NCBI RefSeq assembly: GCF_005860765.1
Contig: NZ_VCEI01000011.1
Location: 1,341,819 to 1,405,818, forward strand
Length of the DNA stretch: 64,000 bases
Direction: 5' to 3'
Source of the DNA: Dyadobacter sediminis
GTDB taxonomy: Bacteria > Bacteroidota > Bacteroidia > Cytophagales > Spirosomataceae
Shown here: positions 43,312-52,317 of the stretch, in pieces
Layout: each line of letters opens with the position of its first letter
Position numbering within the stretch: position 1 is the stretch's first letter
The notes under the pieces: generated by a model
Database searches by the model: none
Told to the model about the DNA's origin: nothing
What the model saw: only the letters and a program-made list of their open reading frames with translations
Program-made: the position numbers and the translations under genes

Positions 43312-46300
43312 ATGACAAAAACCTCTAATTCAATCATACAGCAATTACGGATTGTATTTTCCTTTTCCGTCCTGCTTTTGTTTTTCAGCCTTCTGGCATC
43401 GTATTACAGCACACAGAAACTGATCAATAATTCCCGGCTGGTAAATCATACAAACGAGGTACTGATTGAAGCAGAAAGCATTATTTCGCATATGAAGGAC
43501 GCAGAAACCGGCCAGCGTGGATTTCTGATCACGTCCGATCCGGCATTTCTTGATCCTTACAAAGGGGCCTACGAAAAAACCACCGACAGCTATAACAACC
43601 TGCAGGAACTGACTTCCGAAAATCCTGTACAGCTTAAAAACCTGCGTGAAGTAAAAGCGCTGTACGAGGCCAAATTCGGCCAGATGCAGTACATCATTGA
43701 TCAGGCCAGAAAAAATTCTTCTTACGTCGATGATACCGATGCGCGTTTAAGGGAAATGCTGAAAGGAAAGAAACTGATGGATGACCTCCGGTTAATGATT
43801 GACAGGATCAAAAAGGAGGAAAACCAGATTTTACAGAACAGACTGGAACAACAGCAGATTTACATTACATACACGCCGGTTCTGTTGATCATTGCCGCTC
43901 TGATTTCCATACTGATTACCTTCTTTGCCTATATCCGTATTAAAAACGATATGGATAAACGCATTGCCATTCAGAAAGTTGAAGAGGAAAAATACAGGGA
44001 AACGCAAAAAAGGATCGCGCATATTGAACAGATTACCCAGGAAGTTTCAGCCGGGAATTACGATGCAAAAAGCCTGGATGAAAATGAGGACGAGCTGGGA
44101 CGGATCTCCTTGGCGCTGAATTCCATGACGGAATCGCTGAAAGTGACTTTTGATGATCTTAACCGCCAAAACTGGTTACAGAAAGGCACTGTAAGCATCA
44201 GCGATGCGATCCGTGGTGAAAGAGTACTTAAAAAGCTGGCTGCCAATCTGATGAAAACAATCACGGATTATGCCGGTGCGCAGATCGGAACCATTTACAT
44301 TGTAGAAAACACCTGGAACTATAAACTTACCGGTTCGTACGCCATACAGCATGCACCTGAAAACCTGAAAACAGGCGAAGGGCTTGCCGGACAAGTGATT
44401 GAAAGCAAAAAACCGCTTTTTTTACAGCATATTCCGGAAGATTATCTGAAAGTGACTTCCACACTCGGAGAAACAAAGCCCGCTGCCATTGCTATTCTGC
44501 CGCTGACTTATGCTTACGAATGCATCGGGATTATTGAACTTGGCTTCCTGGAAAAGCCTGAACCGATTGTGGTTAAATTCCTGGAAGACAATCTTGAATC
44601 CATGGCAACCGGAATCAACTCAGCGCTGGATTATCTGAAACTGCAGAACTTCCTGGAAGAAACGCAGACACAGGCCGAAGAACTTCAGACGCAGCACAAT
44701 GAACTTGAAAATCTGAATGCGGAACTGGAGGCGCAATCGCAAAAACTGCAGGCTTCCGAAGAAGAACTCCGCGTGCAGCAGGAAGAACTTCAGCAAACCA
44801 ATGAAGAACTGGAAGAAAGAAGCGGGCTCCTCGAAGAAAAGAATTTTGAAATCCAGAAAAAAGCCGAAGAACTTGAACTTACAACCCGCTATAAATCGGA
44901 GTTCCTGGCCAATATGTCGCATGAACTCCGTACACCGCTGAATTCCATTTTGCTTCTGAGCAGATTGCTGGCAGAAAACAACGATGAAAACCTGAACGAC
45001 GAACAGATCGAGTATGCAACCGTCATCCAGTCTTCGGGCAACGGACTGCTCGGTCTGATTGATGAAATTCTGGATCTTTCCAAGATTGAGGCGGGCAAAA
45101 TGGATCTTGAATATGCCAGGATTTCGGTCAGCGATATCAGTACGGATATGAACGCCTTGTTTGCTCCGGTAGCAAAGCAGAAAGGGCTTGATTTCAGAAT
45201 CAACATTGCATCCGGAGTTCCGCAGGTCATTGAAACGGACAAAATGCGTCTGGAGCAGATCCTTAAAAATCTGATTTCCAATGCACTTAAATTCACTTCA
45301 ACCGGATTTGTAAAGGTTAACATGCAGCTCAGGGAAGACGATCAAGGCATACTCTGTATTTCTGTAACCGATTCGGGAATCGGCGTTGCACCCGAAAAAC
45401 AGCAACACATCTTTGAAGCTTTCCAACAGGCAGACGGTTCTACCAAAAGAAAATATGGCGGCACCGGACTGGGCTTGTCCATCAGCCGCGAACTTGTAAA
45501 ACTGCTTGGCGGTGAAATCACCCTGACCAGCGCTGTGAACGAAGGCAGCGAATTTGCCCTTTGCATTCCGCTTGAAAGAAGGGATGAAACGGAAGAATCG
45601 GTACCTGAAAAAACCACTTTCCCGATCAGCCACAAAGACGAACCGCAAACCAAAATAATACCGGACTTTCACGCACAGTTCAGAAGCTTGGTTATTCCGC
45701 CTGACATTGCAGACGACCGGGACCAAATTGAAGAAAATGACAAAGTAATCCTGATCATTGAGGACGATACGGTTTTTGCCAAATCCTTGCTTGAATACAC
45801 CCGCAGGCACAAGTACAAAGGCATCGTATCGGTAAGAGGCGATGAGGGGCTTTTACTTGCCGAGAAGTTCAGGCCGATGGGTATTCTGCTGGACATACAG
45901 CTGCCGGTTATGAGCGGATGGGAAGTAATGGACAAGTTGAAGGAAAACCTAAATACGCGGCATATTCCCGTTCATATCATGTCGTCACACCGCATGAAAA
46001 ATGAAAGTCTGATGAAAGGTGCAGTCGATTTCATTGACAAGCCCGTTGCACTGGACAAAATGCAGGAAGTATTTAAAAAGATTGAATACATCATCAGCCG
46101 GAAGACGAGTAAAGTACTGATTGTGGAAGACAATTCCATGCATGCCAAGGCACTTGCGTATTTTCTGGGAACTTTCAATATCAACTCCGAACTGAAAAGC
46201 AATATCAATGAAGGTGTACAGGCGCTGAAAAACAACGAAGTGGACTGCGTGATCCTGGATATGGGCATTCCCGACAAGAAAGCTTACGATATGCTGGAAG

Positions 46301-46920
46301 AAGCCAAAAAGAATCCGGGGCTTGAAAATATTCCCATCATCATTTTTACCGGTAAAAGCCTTTCCATGCCGGAAGAACTCAGGATCAAACAATATGCAGA
46401 TTCCATAATTGTCAAGACAGCTCACTCCTATCAGCGCATGCTGGATGAAGTTTCGCTGTTCCTGCATGTGGTGGAAGAAAATAAAATTAATTCCAAAAAA
46501 GCCAATGAACAGAAAAAGCTGGGCGGACTTAGTGAAATCCTGAGTAATAAAACGGTTCTGATCGCAGATGACGATGTCAGAAATATTTTCTCGCTGACCA
46601 AATCGCTGGAAAATTACAAGATGAACGTCATTACTGCACTGGACGGAAAAGAGGCTTTGCAGAAACTGAAAGAAAATCCCGCAGTAGATGTGGTGCTGCT
46701 GGATATGATGATGCCGCAAATGGACGGTTATGAAACGGCCAAACGCATCCGTGAGAATTTCCAGTGGCGCAACCTGCCGGTTATTGCCGTTACTGCCAAG
46801 GCCATGACGGGCGACAGGGAAAAATGCATCAATGCCGGCGCTTCTGATTATATTACCAAACCGGTGGATATCGATCAGCTGATTTCCCTGTTACGGGTAT
46901 GGCTTTATGAAAAGTATTAA
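43312..46920 (+). CDS. Large hybrid histidine kinase: CHASE3-HAMP-GAF-HisKA-HATPase-REC x3
   Basis: 1202 residues from the ATG at 43312; a TTG at 43288 is less likely. TM helices at about 12-32 and 182-205 enclose a CHASE3 sensor (MKDAETGQRGFLITSDPAFL). HAMP (EQITQEVSAGNYDAKSLDEN), GAF (about 300-440) and a long coiled coil (440-525) follow, then HisKA with His537 (NMSHELRTPLNSIL) and HATPase_c. Three receivers end the protein: REC1 (LLDIQLPVMSGWE), REC2 (VILDMGIPDKKAY) and REC3 (VLLDMMMPQMDGYE). This order recalls multi-receiver kinases of stress signalling. It probably sits in the inner membrane and relays phosphate internally. Confidence 0.93.
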   Translation: MTKTSNSIIQQLRIVFSFSVLLLFFSLLASYYSTQKLINNSRLVNHTNEVLIEAESIISHMKDAETGQRGFLITSDPAFLDPYKGAYEKTTDSYNNLQELTSENPVQLKNLREVKALYEAKFGQMQYIIDQARKNSSYVDDTDARLREMLKGKKLMDDLRLMIDRIKKEENQILQNRLEQQQIYITYTPVLLIIAALISILITFFAYIRIKNDMDKRIAIQKVEEEKYRETQKRIAHIEQITQEVSAGNYDAKSLDENEDELGRISLALNSMTESLKVTFDDLNRQNWLQKGTVSISDAIRGERVLKKLAANLMKTITDYAGAQIGTIYIVENTWNYKLTGSYAIQHAPENLKTGEGLAGQVIESKKPLFLQHIPEDYLKVTSTLGETKPAAIAILPLTYAYECIGIIELGFLEKPEPIVVKFLEDNLESMATGINSALDYLKLQNFLEETQTQAEELQTQHNELENLNAELEAQSQKLQASEEELRVQQEELQQTNEELEERSGLLEEKNFEIQKKAEELELTTRYKSEFLANMSHELRTPLNSILLLSRLLAENNDENLNDEQIEYATVIQSSGNGLLGLIDEILDLSKIEAGKMDLEYARISVSDISTDMNALFAPVAKQKGLDFRINIASGVPQVIETDKMRLEQILKNLISNALKFTSTGFVKVNMQLREDDQGILCISVTDSGIGVAPEKQQHIFEAFQQADGSTKRKYGGTGLGLSISRELVKLLGGEITLTSAVNEGSEFALCIPLERRDETEESVPEKTTFPISHKDEPQTKIIPDFHAQFRSLVIPPDIADDRDQIEENDKVILIIEDDTVFAKSLLEYTRRHKYKGIVSVRGDEGLLLAEKFRPMGILLDIQLPVMSGWEVMDKLKENLNTRHIPVHIMSSHRMKNESLMKGAVDFIDKPVALDKMQEVFKKIEYIISRKTSKVLIVEDNSMHAKALAYFLGTFNINSELKSNINEGVQALKNNEVDCVILDMGIPDKKAYDMLEEAKKNPGLENIPIIIFTGKSLSMPEELRIKQYADSIIVKTAHSYQRMLDEVSLFLHVVEENKINSKKANEQKKLGGLSEILSNKTVLIADDDVRNIFSLTKSLENYKMNVITALDGKEALQKLKENPAVDVVLLDMMMPQMDGYETAKRIRENFQWRNLPVIAVTAKAMTGDREKCINAGASDYITKPVDIDQLISLLRVWLYEKY

Positions 46921-46999
46921 ACCAAGGCAATTGCCGGAAAAAGGAAAAATGAACAGCTTGAATAATTTTGTTTACTGAACATTATTCCAAAAAGCCAAA

Positions 47000-47032
47000 A
47001 GCTAATAGCTAACAGCTAACAGCCAACAGCTG
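47000..47032. repeat. Tandem heptamer array (AGCTAAY)
   Basis: Four imperfect copies in a row (AGCTAAT, AGCTAAC, AGCTAAC, AGCCAAC) plus AGCTG, in the gap between the large kinase and the receiver gene. Related heptamers occur at 34402-34417. No coding or terminator function is apparent. Confidence 0.6.
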
Positions 47033-47082
47033 CATAAACCAATTTATATACAACGAAAACTTGCGGAAACGAAGCCGACGGT

Positions 47083-47448
47083 ATGGGTAAAAAAAGAATA
47101 CTGATAATTGATGATGATGCAAGAAACATTTTTGCCCTTAAAGCTACTTTAAAAGCAAAATCGTATGACTGCTTTTCCTGTACAGGTGCTCCCGAAGCAC
47201 TGGAACTACTGCGTACAAACGAAACAGTTGACGCCATTCTGATTGATATGATGATGCCTGAAATGGATGGTTATGAAGCCATTCCATTGATTAAAGGCAT
47301 GGAGGGCCGGAAAAATATACCTGTATTTGCAGTCACTGCACAGGCAATGGTCGGAGATCGGGAAAAGTGTCTCCAGGCCGGTGCAGACGGATATATCTCA
47401 AAACCGATTGATGTGGAAAAACTTTTACAGCTGCTTGGCGATATATAA
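47083..47448 (+). CDS. Single-domain response regulator
   Basis: 121 residues, receiver only: acidic pair in ILIIDDDARNIFALKATL, phospho-Asp in LIDMMMPEMDGYE, the Thr of VFAVTAQAMVGDREKC and Lys of YISKPIDVEKL. It closely resembles the third receiver of the preceding kinase (shared DDDxRNIF and GDREKC), so it may come from a duplication of it and could compete for, or relay, the same phosphate. No output domain. CheR follows after 9 bp. Confidence 0.92.
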   Translation: MGKKRILIIDDDARNIFALKATLKAKSYDCFSCTGAPEALELLRTNETVDAILIDMMMPEMDGYEAIPLIKGMEGRKNIPVFAVTAQAMVGDREKCLQAGADGYISKPIDVEKLLQLLGDI

Positions 47449-47457
47449 CTGTGCATA

Positions 47458-48267
47458 ATGATTGAAGATGAAGATATAGCTATTTTGCTAAACGACTTGT
47501 TCGATATTTACGGATATGATTTTACGCGCTATTCCAAGGCATCGCTGAAAAGACGTATCATCAGGCTGTGTGCGCTGGATAAAATTCCGAGTTATGCCGA
47601 ACTTCGTTACAGGGTCAGAACGGATGAAACGTACTTCAAACGCTTTGTGGAAGAAATTACGGTGAACGTTACCGAAATGTTCCGTGATCCTTCTTTTTAC
47701 AAATCCCTGCGGGAAGATATCCTACCGGTGCTGGGAACCAAGCCATTTATCCGTATATGGCACGCGGGTTGTTCCACCGGTGAAGAAGTTTATTCCATGG
47801 CTATTCTGCTGAAAGAAGCAAACCTGCTACGGAAATCTCTTTTGTACGCTACGGACCTGAATCCCAGTGTATTGGAAAAGGTACGAAAAGGAATTTTTCC
47901 GTTGAACCAGATGAAGCAATACTCTGAAAGCTATATTGCATCAGGCGGCATTCATGATTTTTCAATGTACTATACAGCCCATTACGGACAGGCAAAATTC
48001 GATAAGGAACTGGCTGAAAAAATCATTATTTCCACGCACAACCTTGTTTCCGACAGTTCATTCAATGAATTTGACCTGATCCTCTGCAGAAATGTGCTGA
48101 TCTACTTTGACAAGGAATTGCAGGACAGGGTTTTAAAGCTTTTTGATGAAAGCCTCGGAACGTTGGGCTACCTTGCACTCGGCACAAAAGAAACTCTCAA
48201 ATTTTCAGCTGTCCAGAGCAAGTTCAGGCAGCTGAACCGCGAAAAAATATGGAAGAAAATCATTTAA
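47458..48267 (+). CDS. CheR-type glutamate methyltransferase
   Basis: 269 residues. The N-terminal helical domain (YDFTRYSKASLKRRIIRLC) is followed by the SAM domain with TVNVTEMFRDPSFY, WHAGCSTGEEVYSMAI, LLYATDLNP and LILCRNVLIYFD, all standard CheR motifs. It would methylate glutamates of a receptor or kinase coiled coil. No methyl-accepting chemotaxis protein is near; the long coiled coil of the adjacent kinase is one possible target. It overlaps the CheB gene by 19 bp. Confidence 0.92.
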   Translation: MIEDEDIAILLNDLFDIYGYDFTRYSKASLKRRIIRLCALDKIPSYAELRYRVRTDETYFKRFVEEITVNVTEMFRDPSFYKSLREDILPVLGTKPFIRIWHAGCSTGEEVYSMAILLKEANLLRKSLLYATDLNPSVLEKVRKGIFPLNQMKQYSESYIASGGIHDFSMYYTAHYGQAKFDKELAEKIIISTHNLVSDSSFNEFDLILCRNVLIYFDKELQDRVLKLFDESLGTLGYLALGTKETLKFSAVQSKFRQLNREKIWKKII

Positions 48268-48830
48268 AAAATTCTTGCAGGGCTCTGCTGATCGGCGGCT
48301 CAGCCGGAAGTCTGCAGGTATTGTTCAACCTGTTTCCGGCCATAAAGCCTGACTTTACTTTTGCTGTTATCATTGTACTTCACCGCCGTAATTCCGGAGA
48401 TTCTGCGCTTTCCGAACTGCTTTCCACCAAAACGCTTGCCCATACACTGGAAGCCGAGGACAAGGACCCCATCCTTCCCGGCAAATTTTATCTTGCTCCG
48501 GCTGACTACCATTTGCTGATTGAAAAAAACGGTACCTTTTCGCTCGATTATTCCGAGAAAGTCAATTTCAGCCGTCCGAGCATTGATGTTACGTTTGAAT
48601 CGGCTGCCGAAATCTATGGCCCTTCGCTCGTCGGAATGCTGCTTTCCGGCGCTAATGAAGACGGAACCAAAGGACTTTTAACAATCAAGAAAATGGGCGG
48701 AAAAACAGTCGTGCAAAATCCGGAAACGGCTCAGATGCCGTTTATGCCGCAGCATGCCATCAGTCATCATGCTGCCGATTATATTTATAATATCATTGAA
48801 ATGGCTGATTTTATAAATAACCTCAGGTAA
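48249..48830 (+). CDS. CheB-type methylesterase, catalytic domain only
   Basis: 193 residues. The catalytic Ser is in LLIGGSAGSLQV, His in VIIVLHRRN and Asp in LSGANEDGTKGL, followed by the conserved VVQNPETAQMPFMPQHA. The N-terminal receiver of classical CheB is absent, so its control must come from another protein, for example the free receiver at 47083. It would remove methyl groups set by CheR. ATG start inside the CheR gene. Confidence 0.92.
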   Translation: MEENHLKNSCRALLIGGSAGSLQVLFNLFPAIKPDFTFAVIIVLHRRNSGDSALSELLSTKTLAHTLEAEDKDPILPGKFYLAPADYHLLIEKNGTFSLDYSEKVNFSRPSIDVTFESAAEIYGPSLVGMLLSGANEDGTKGLLTIKKMGGKTVVQNPETAQMPFMPQHAISHHAADYIYNIIEMADFINNLR

Positions 48831-48953
48831 AATTTATACACGATTGCCAGCATTACGGCAACAAGGCACATCTTTTTTATATATTAAAGACTTCTCTGGA
48901 ATGATCCGTTGCTTTTCAGAGGTTTTCACCATCAGTCATTAATTATCAGCGAT

Positions 48954-49334
48954 ATGTCCAGGCATAGCAAATTGTACAGTGTGTTTTTCAACAAATGCCC
49001 AAGATGCGGGATTGGCGATTTCTTTGTTACCAAAAATGCCTATAATCTGAAAAACTTTGATAAAATGCACAAGCGCTGTCCGCATTGCAATGAAAACCTT
49101 GTTCCTGAACCGGGATTTTATCAGGGTGCATTATATATGAGCTACTCGTTTTATGTAGCTTTTATGGTCATTTACTTTCTGATCTTTGTCAATTTTTTTG
49201 AAAAGTACATCGATTATTTTCTGATCAGCATCATACCGATCCTGATTATTCTCACGCCTTATTTCTATCGTCTCGCACGCAGGGCATGGCTTGCACTTTT
49301 TATAAAGCCTTCGTCCAACGAACTATCATCCTGA
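48954..49334 (+). CDS. DUF983 family membrane protein
   Basis: 126 residues from the ATG at 48954. Two CxxC knuckles (CPRCGIGDFF and CPHCNENL) form a zinc-ribbon-like N-terminus, and two membrane helices follow (about 55-78 and 83-103). This is the DUF983 pattern of Bacteroidota and Alphaproteobacteria; function not established. A 66-nt hairpin lies just after it. Confidence 0.85.
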   Translation: MSRHSKLYSVFFNKCPRCGIGDFFVTKNAYNLKNFDKMHKRCPHCNENLVPEPGFYQGALYMSYSFYVAFMVIYFLIFVNFFEKYIDYFLISIIPILIILTPYFYRLARRAWLALFIKPSSNELSS

Positions 49335-49349
49335 AAGAATACAGTTCAA

Positions 49350-49415
49350 AAAGCAGAAAATGCGATGGATACATTCCGGATCTAGCCGGCCTGTACCTAT
49401 CGCATTTTCTGCTTT
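49350..49415. repeat. Long near-perfect hairpin between convergent genes
   Basis: The outer arms 49350-49366 and 49399-49415 are perfectly complementary over 17 bp. Pairing resumes inside (70-73 with 92-95, and CCGG 76-79 with 86-89 of 493xx) and leaves a 6-nt loop ATCTAG and few mismatches. It is much longer than the usual terminator stems seen elsewhere in this window and lacks a long T-run. It may stop transcription both ways between the DUF983 and hydrolase genes, be a REP-like element, or encode a structured RNA. Confidence 0.7.
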
Positions 49416-49426
49416 ATACTTTGTGT

Positions 49427-50662
49427 TTATACCAGACTGGCTTCCTGTTCTGCGGTAACAACTTCCGGATTTTTCCTTATATAAACGAATTTGTTGCTGC
49501 CTGCATTTTCAACCATTTTTTCTATCTGGATTTGTCCTTTCCGCAAAGCATTTGCAGAAGGCTCGTGCAGGATACGTACGGAAATATCACCCGACGGATC
49601 CGTATCCCATATTCCTGAATGATGCCAGTGATGAAGATGATCCCAGTCCGGACGGTCAATAATCGGGTAATAGCATACGCCCCAGAGCGGAACACCATCC
49701 TGAATCAGCTTGCTGGTTTCATCCGCAACCATTTTGATCCACAGCGGTCTGTCTTCCAGCGGATGACTGGTTTCAGTCAGTACTACCGGAACGTCATACC
49801 GTACATGCGCCTCTTTCATCAGCTCCGACAAAGATCTCATACGCGCATCCAGATGTTTATCATTCCAGCCTAAAACCTGATGCGAACCGGCAACCCACTG
49901 ATTATCATAATAAAAGTTGAAGCCCAGCATATCCAAGCAATCCGGACTTCCGCCCAGCTCGGGACAAATTCTGCCGCACAGCATGTCCACAGACTGATAC
50001 TGCAGTTCGTGCTCCCACCGTGCTTTATCTATTTGTTCCCGTGTTGCGTTCAATGGCGGAACAACATTGATTAAAGGCTCTGTAGTCATAATCCGTATAC
50101 TCGGATCAAAAGCTTTCAATGCTTTTACCCCGGCAATGTATGCACGCATCAGGCCATACTTGACTTCCCAGCCGTTGTGCCTGCAATACGGAGCAGTAGC
50201 GGCAGCGTCGCCGCCAAGCCAGGATATAAAGCTGACTTCATTGATCGGCGTAACAATCAGTGTCTGTTCCGGGGCAATATCGTTGTAAAAAGCAGCAAAT
50301 GCTTCACAAAGTGCTACAAATCGGCGTGTGAAATGCGGATGCAGCGGACTCAGGTCGTCCGGATAACCGAAATGGCATATGTCCCAGACTTGCTGTATTC
50401 CGCATGCTTTTCCGGCCAGAATCATTTTCTTTACGTCAGAAAAATCATACTGATAGGGTTCGTATTCTACCTTGCTCCATCTTATTCCCTCACGAACAGT
50501 ATTGATGTTCAGTGTTTTCAATAATTCATAATCCTCATGGATCAACTTGAAATGCACTGTTTCATTTAATAAATCCACTCTGTTGCCATAAAAATTGAGC
50601 TGATCAGTACACTCAAATCCGCCCATCCAGAATGATTTAAATGGATTTTCTATAATTGTCAT
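49427..50662 (-). CDS. Glycoside hydrolase, clan GH-A (beta-glucosidase-like)
   Basis: 411 residues, a TIM-barrel glycosidase without signal peptide. The start FKSFWMGGFECTDQ and INTVREGIRWSKVE resemble GH1/GH5-like barrels. The acid/base is Glu142 in TPINEVSF and the nucleophile Glu297 in VVLTETSHP, the two expected positions on strands 4 and 7. It cuts or transfers a beta-linked sugar; the substrate is unknown. It lies 34 bp downstream of a glycosyltransferase on the same strand, so both probably act on one exopolysaccharide or glycoside. Confidence 0.82.
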   Translation of the reverse strand: MTIIENPFKSFWMGGFECTDQLNFYGNRVDLLNETVHFKLIHEDYELLKTLNINTVREGIRWSKVEYEPYQYDFSDVKKMILAGKACGIQQVWDICHFGYPDDLSPLHPHFTRRFVALCEAFAAFYNDIAPEQTLIVTPINEVSFISWLGGDAAATAPYCRHNGWEVKYGLMRAYIAGVKALKAFDPSIRIMTTEPLINVVPPLNATREQIDKARWEHELQYQSVDMLCGRICPELGGSPDCLDMLGFNFYYDNQWVAGSHQVLGWNDKHLDARMRSLSELMKEAHVRYDVPVVLTETSHPLEDRPLWIKMVADETSKLIQDGVPLWGVCYYPIIDRPDWDHLHHWHHSGIWDTDPSGDISVRILHEPSANALRKGQIQIEKMVENAGSNKFVYIRKNPEVVTAEQEASLV

Positions 50663-50696
50663 AAGGGTTTTTTATACCAGGAATATCTTGGCTGAT

Positions 50697-51941
50697 TTAT
50701 GAATTTTTAAGTAAGTTCTGCATGTTACCCTGTACTTTTGAAACACTGCTTCTTGGCATGGTCACTACTTTCTTGTTTTTAAATGTGGTAGTCATATAAT
50801 CCACCATATCCGCGCAAGTCAGATCCCATGAATTTGTCAGCAGAAAGCGGTCTACTTCCGTTAACCAGTTTACTTTATCTTCCAGAGCAAGCCAGTTTTC
50901 GATTGCAGCAATAAATTCCTCTTCATTATGCGCAATGGTAACCAGTTTGTTTTTCTCGTAAGGATTGATCACATCACGGATGGCTGTGGAAACAACAGGC
51001 TTTCCGGCACACAGGTATTCCGGTGTTTTGGTCGGGCTGATAAAGCGGGTCGATTCATTCAGCATGAAGGGAACCATCGCAACGTCCCATCCGGACAAGT
51101 ACTGCGGAAGCTCGTCATACGATTTTGAACCCAGATAATGAATATTCGGATTTCTGGGCAGTGCACCCGGATCAATTTTCACAACCGGTCCGATCAGGAT
51201 GATGTTCCAGTCAGGTCTTGCATCGGCAACGGCCCGGATCAGGTTAATATCAAAACGTTCATCAATAACGCCGTAAAAACCGATTTTCGGACCTGCAATG
51301 CATGCCTGGTCAGCTGGCTCCGACTTCTGCTTGCGCGCTTTGCCGAAATGCTTTTTATCTATACTGCTTGGAAACGGGTGAATATTGGAATGTAGATGTT
51401 TTTTATGCTCATACAAGGAATGGCCGCCTGTAAAAACGATATCGGCATTGTTGATAAGATCTTTTTCCAGGGTTTTAAGTTCTTCCGGTGCAAATTTGAA
51501 AGCGGATAACTCGTCCATACAATCATAAACCATCAGGCCAGGTGTAATATGACTGGAGAACTGAAGAGCCATCGGCGTATAATACCAGAAAATGAATTCT
51601 TCCGCATTTTTGTTGATAAAGAAAACTTTAAGCAATTCTTTCAACTGCAGGTTTATTTCTTCTTTGCTCAGTCCGTGGGAAAGATGCGGCACACACACCC
51701 AAAGGTCGGGAAGACGCTGGGAAAAGGTTAGATACGGAATATCCGTAGATCCGAAAATCGGCTCTTCCAGAAAATAGACCGCTGAAATGTCTGAAAACCG
51801 GGTCAATAAATGTTGTGGACGTTGGTATACGAAATCCCACCGCAGATGCGAAAAGCACAACAGGTTTTTTGGTAACGACTCCAGACTGGTCTGGTCGTCT
51901 AAAGATAAATGATCACTGGTTGCGATGTTTGAAAAACCCAT
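50697..51941 (-). CDS. Glycosyltransferase, GT-B fold (GT4-like)
   Basis: 414 residues. LLCFSHLRWDFVYQRPQHLL (about 27-46) is the N-terminal signature of a Bacteroidota glycosyltransferase group, MVYDCMDELSAF lies near 140, GPKIGFYGVIDERFD opens the second Rossmann domain and PTKTPEYLCAGKPVV carries the donor-binding Glu. It transfers a sugar from an activated donor. Relatives are often next to UDP-galactopyranose mutase, which is absent here. It is first gene of the pair with the hydrolase. Confidence 0.85.
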   Translation of the reverse strand: MGFSNIATSDHLSLDDQTSLESLPKNLLCFSHLRWDFVYQRPQHLLTRFSDISAVYFLEEPIFGSTDIPYLTFSQRLPDLWVCVPHLSHGLSKEEINLQLKELLKVFFINKNAEEFIFWYYTPMALQFSSHITPGLMVYDCMDELSAFKFAPEELKTLEKDLINNADIVFTGGHSLYEHKKHLHSNIHPFPSSIDKKHFGKARKQKSEPADQACIAGPKIGFYGVIDERFDINLIRAVADARPDWNIILIGPVVKIDPGALPRNPNIHYLGSKSYDELPQYLSGWDVAMVPFMLNESTRFISPTKTPEYLCAGKPVVSTAIRDVINPYEKNKLVTIAHNEEEFIAAIENWLALEDKVNWLTEVDRFLLTNSWDLTCADMVDYMTTTFKNKKVVTMPRSSVSKVQGNMQNLLKNS

Positions 51942-52317
51942 ATGTATATATTTCGTGAAAGTGAAACAGCTTTATACTGAATTTTAAATTCAGACAGAAT
52001 TTGTAAAAAACAATTATGCCAGATTATTAAATGCTTAATTTATCCTCCGGCGCAGCAAAAATCACACTAAATCCACAGCCTGCTTGCTGAACAGGTACTG
52101 GTTTGTAGATTGGTTTACACAATTAAACGAGTTCGACTGATTTTATGGCGCAGTATGACTTGTTTCAGGATTGTGCATCCGGTCAGAAATATTTTTTATC
52201 CGGAATCATAACGAAAAACGCAGCTGTATATACGCAATATAGAATTTGTTTAGATAACATATATAATTTATAAATTGAAAAGTAGTAATTATTCTATACC
52301 ATCGCCTTTTCGGAACT
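51942..52317. other. Intergenic region without a gene (376 bp)
   Basis: AT-rich, upstream of the glycosyltransferase and downstream of the GH140-like gene, both on the minus strand. I see no ORF with family character, no terminator-quality hairpin and no RNA gene. Confidence 0.55.

Noticed and set aside
48842-48880. Hairpin TTGCC/GGCAA after the CheB gene as terminator
   Set aside because: The 5-bp stem is weak and the T-run starts more than ten bases after it.
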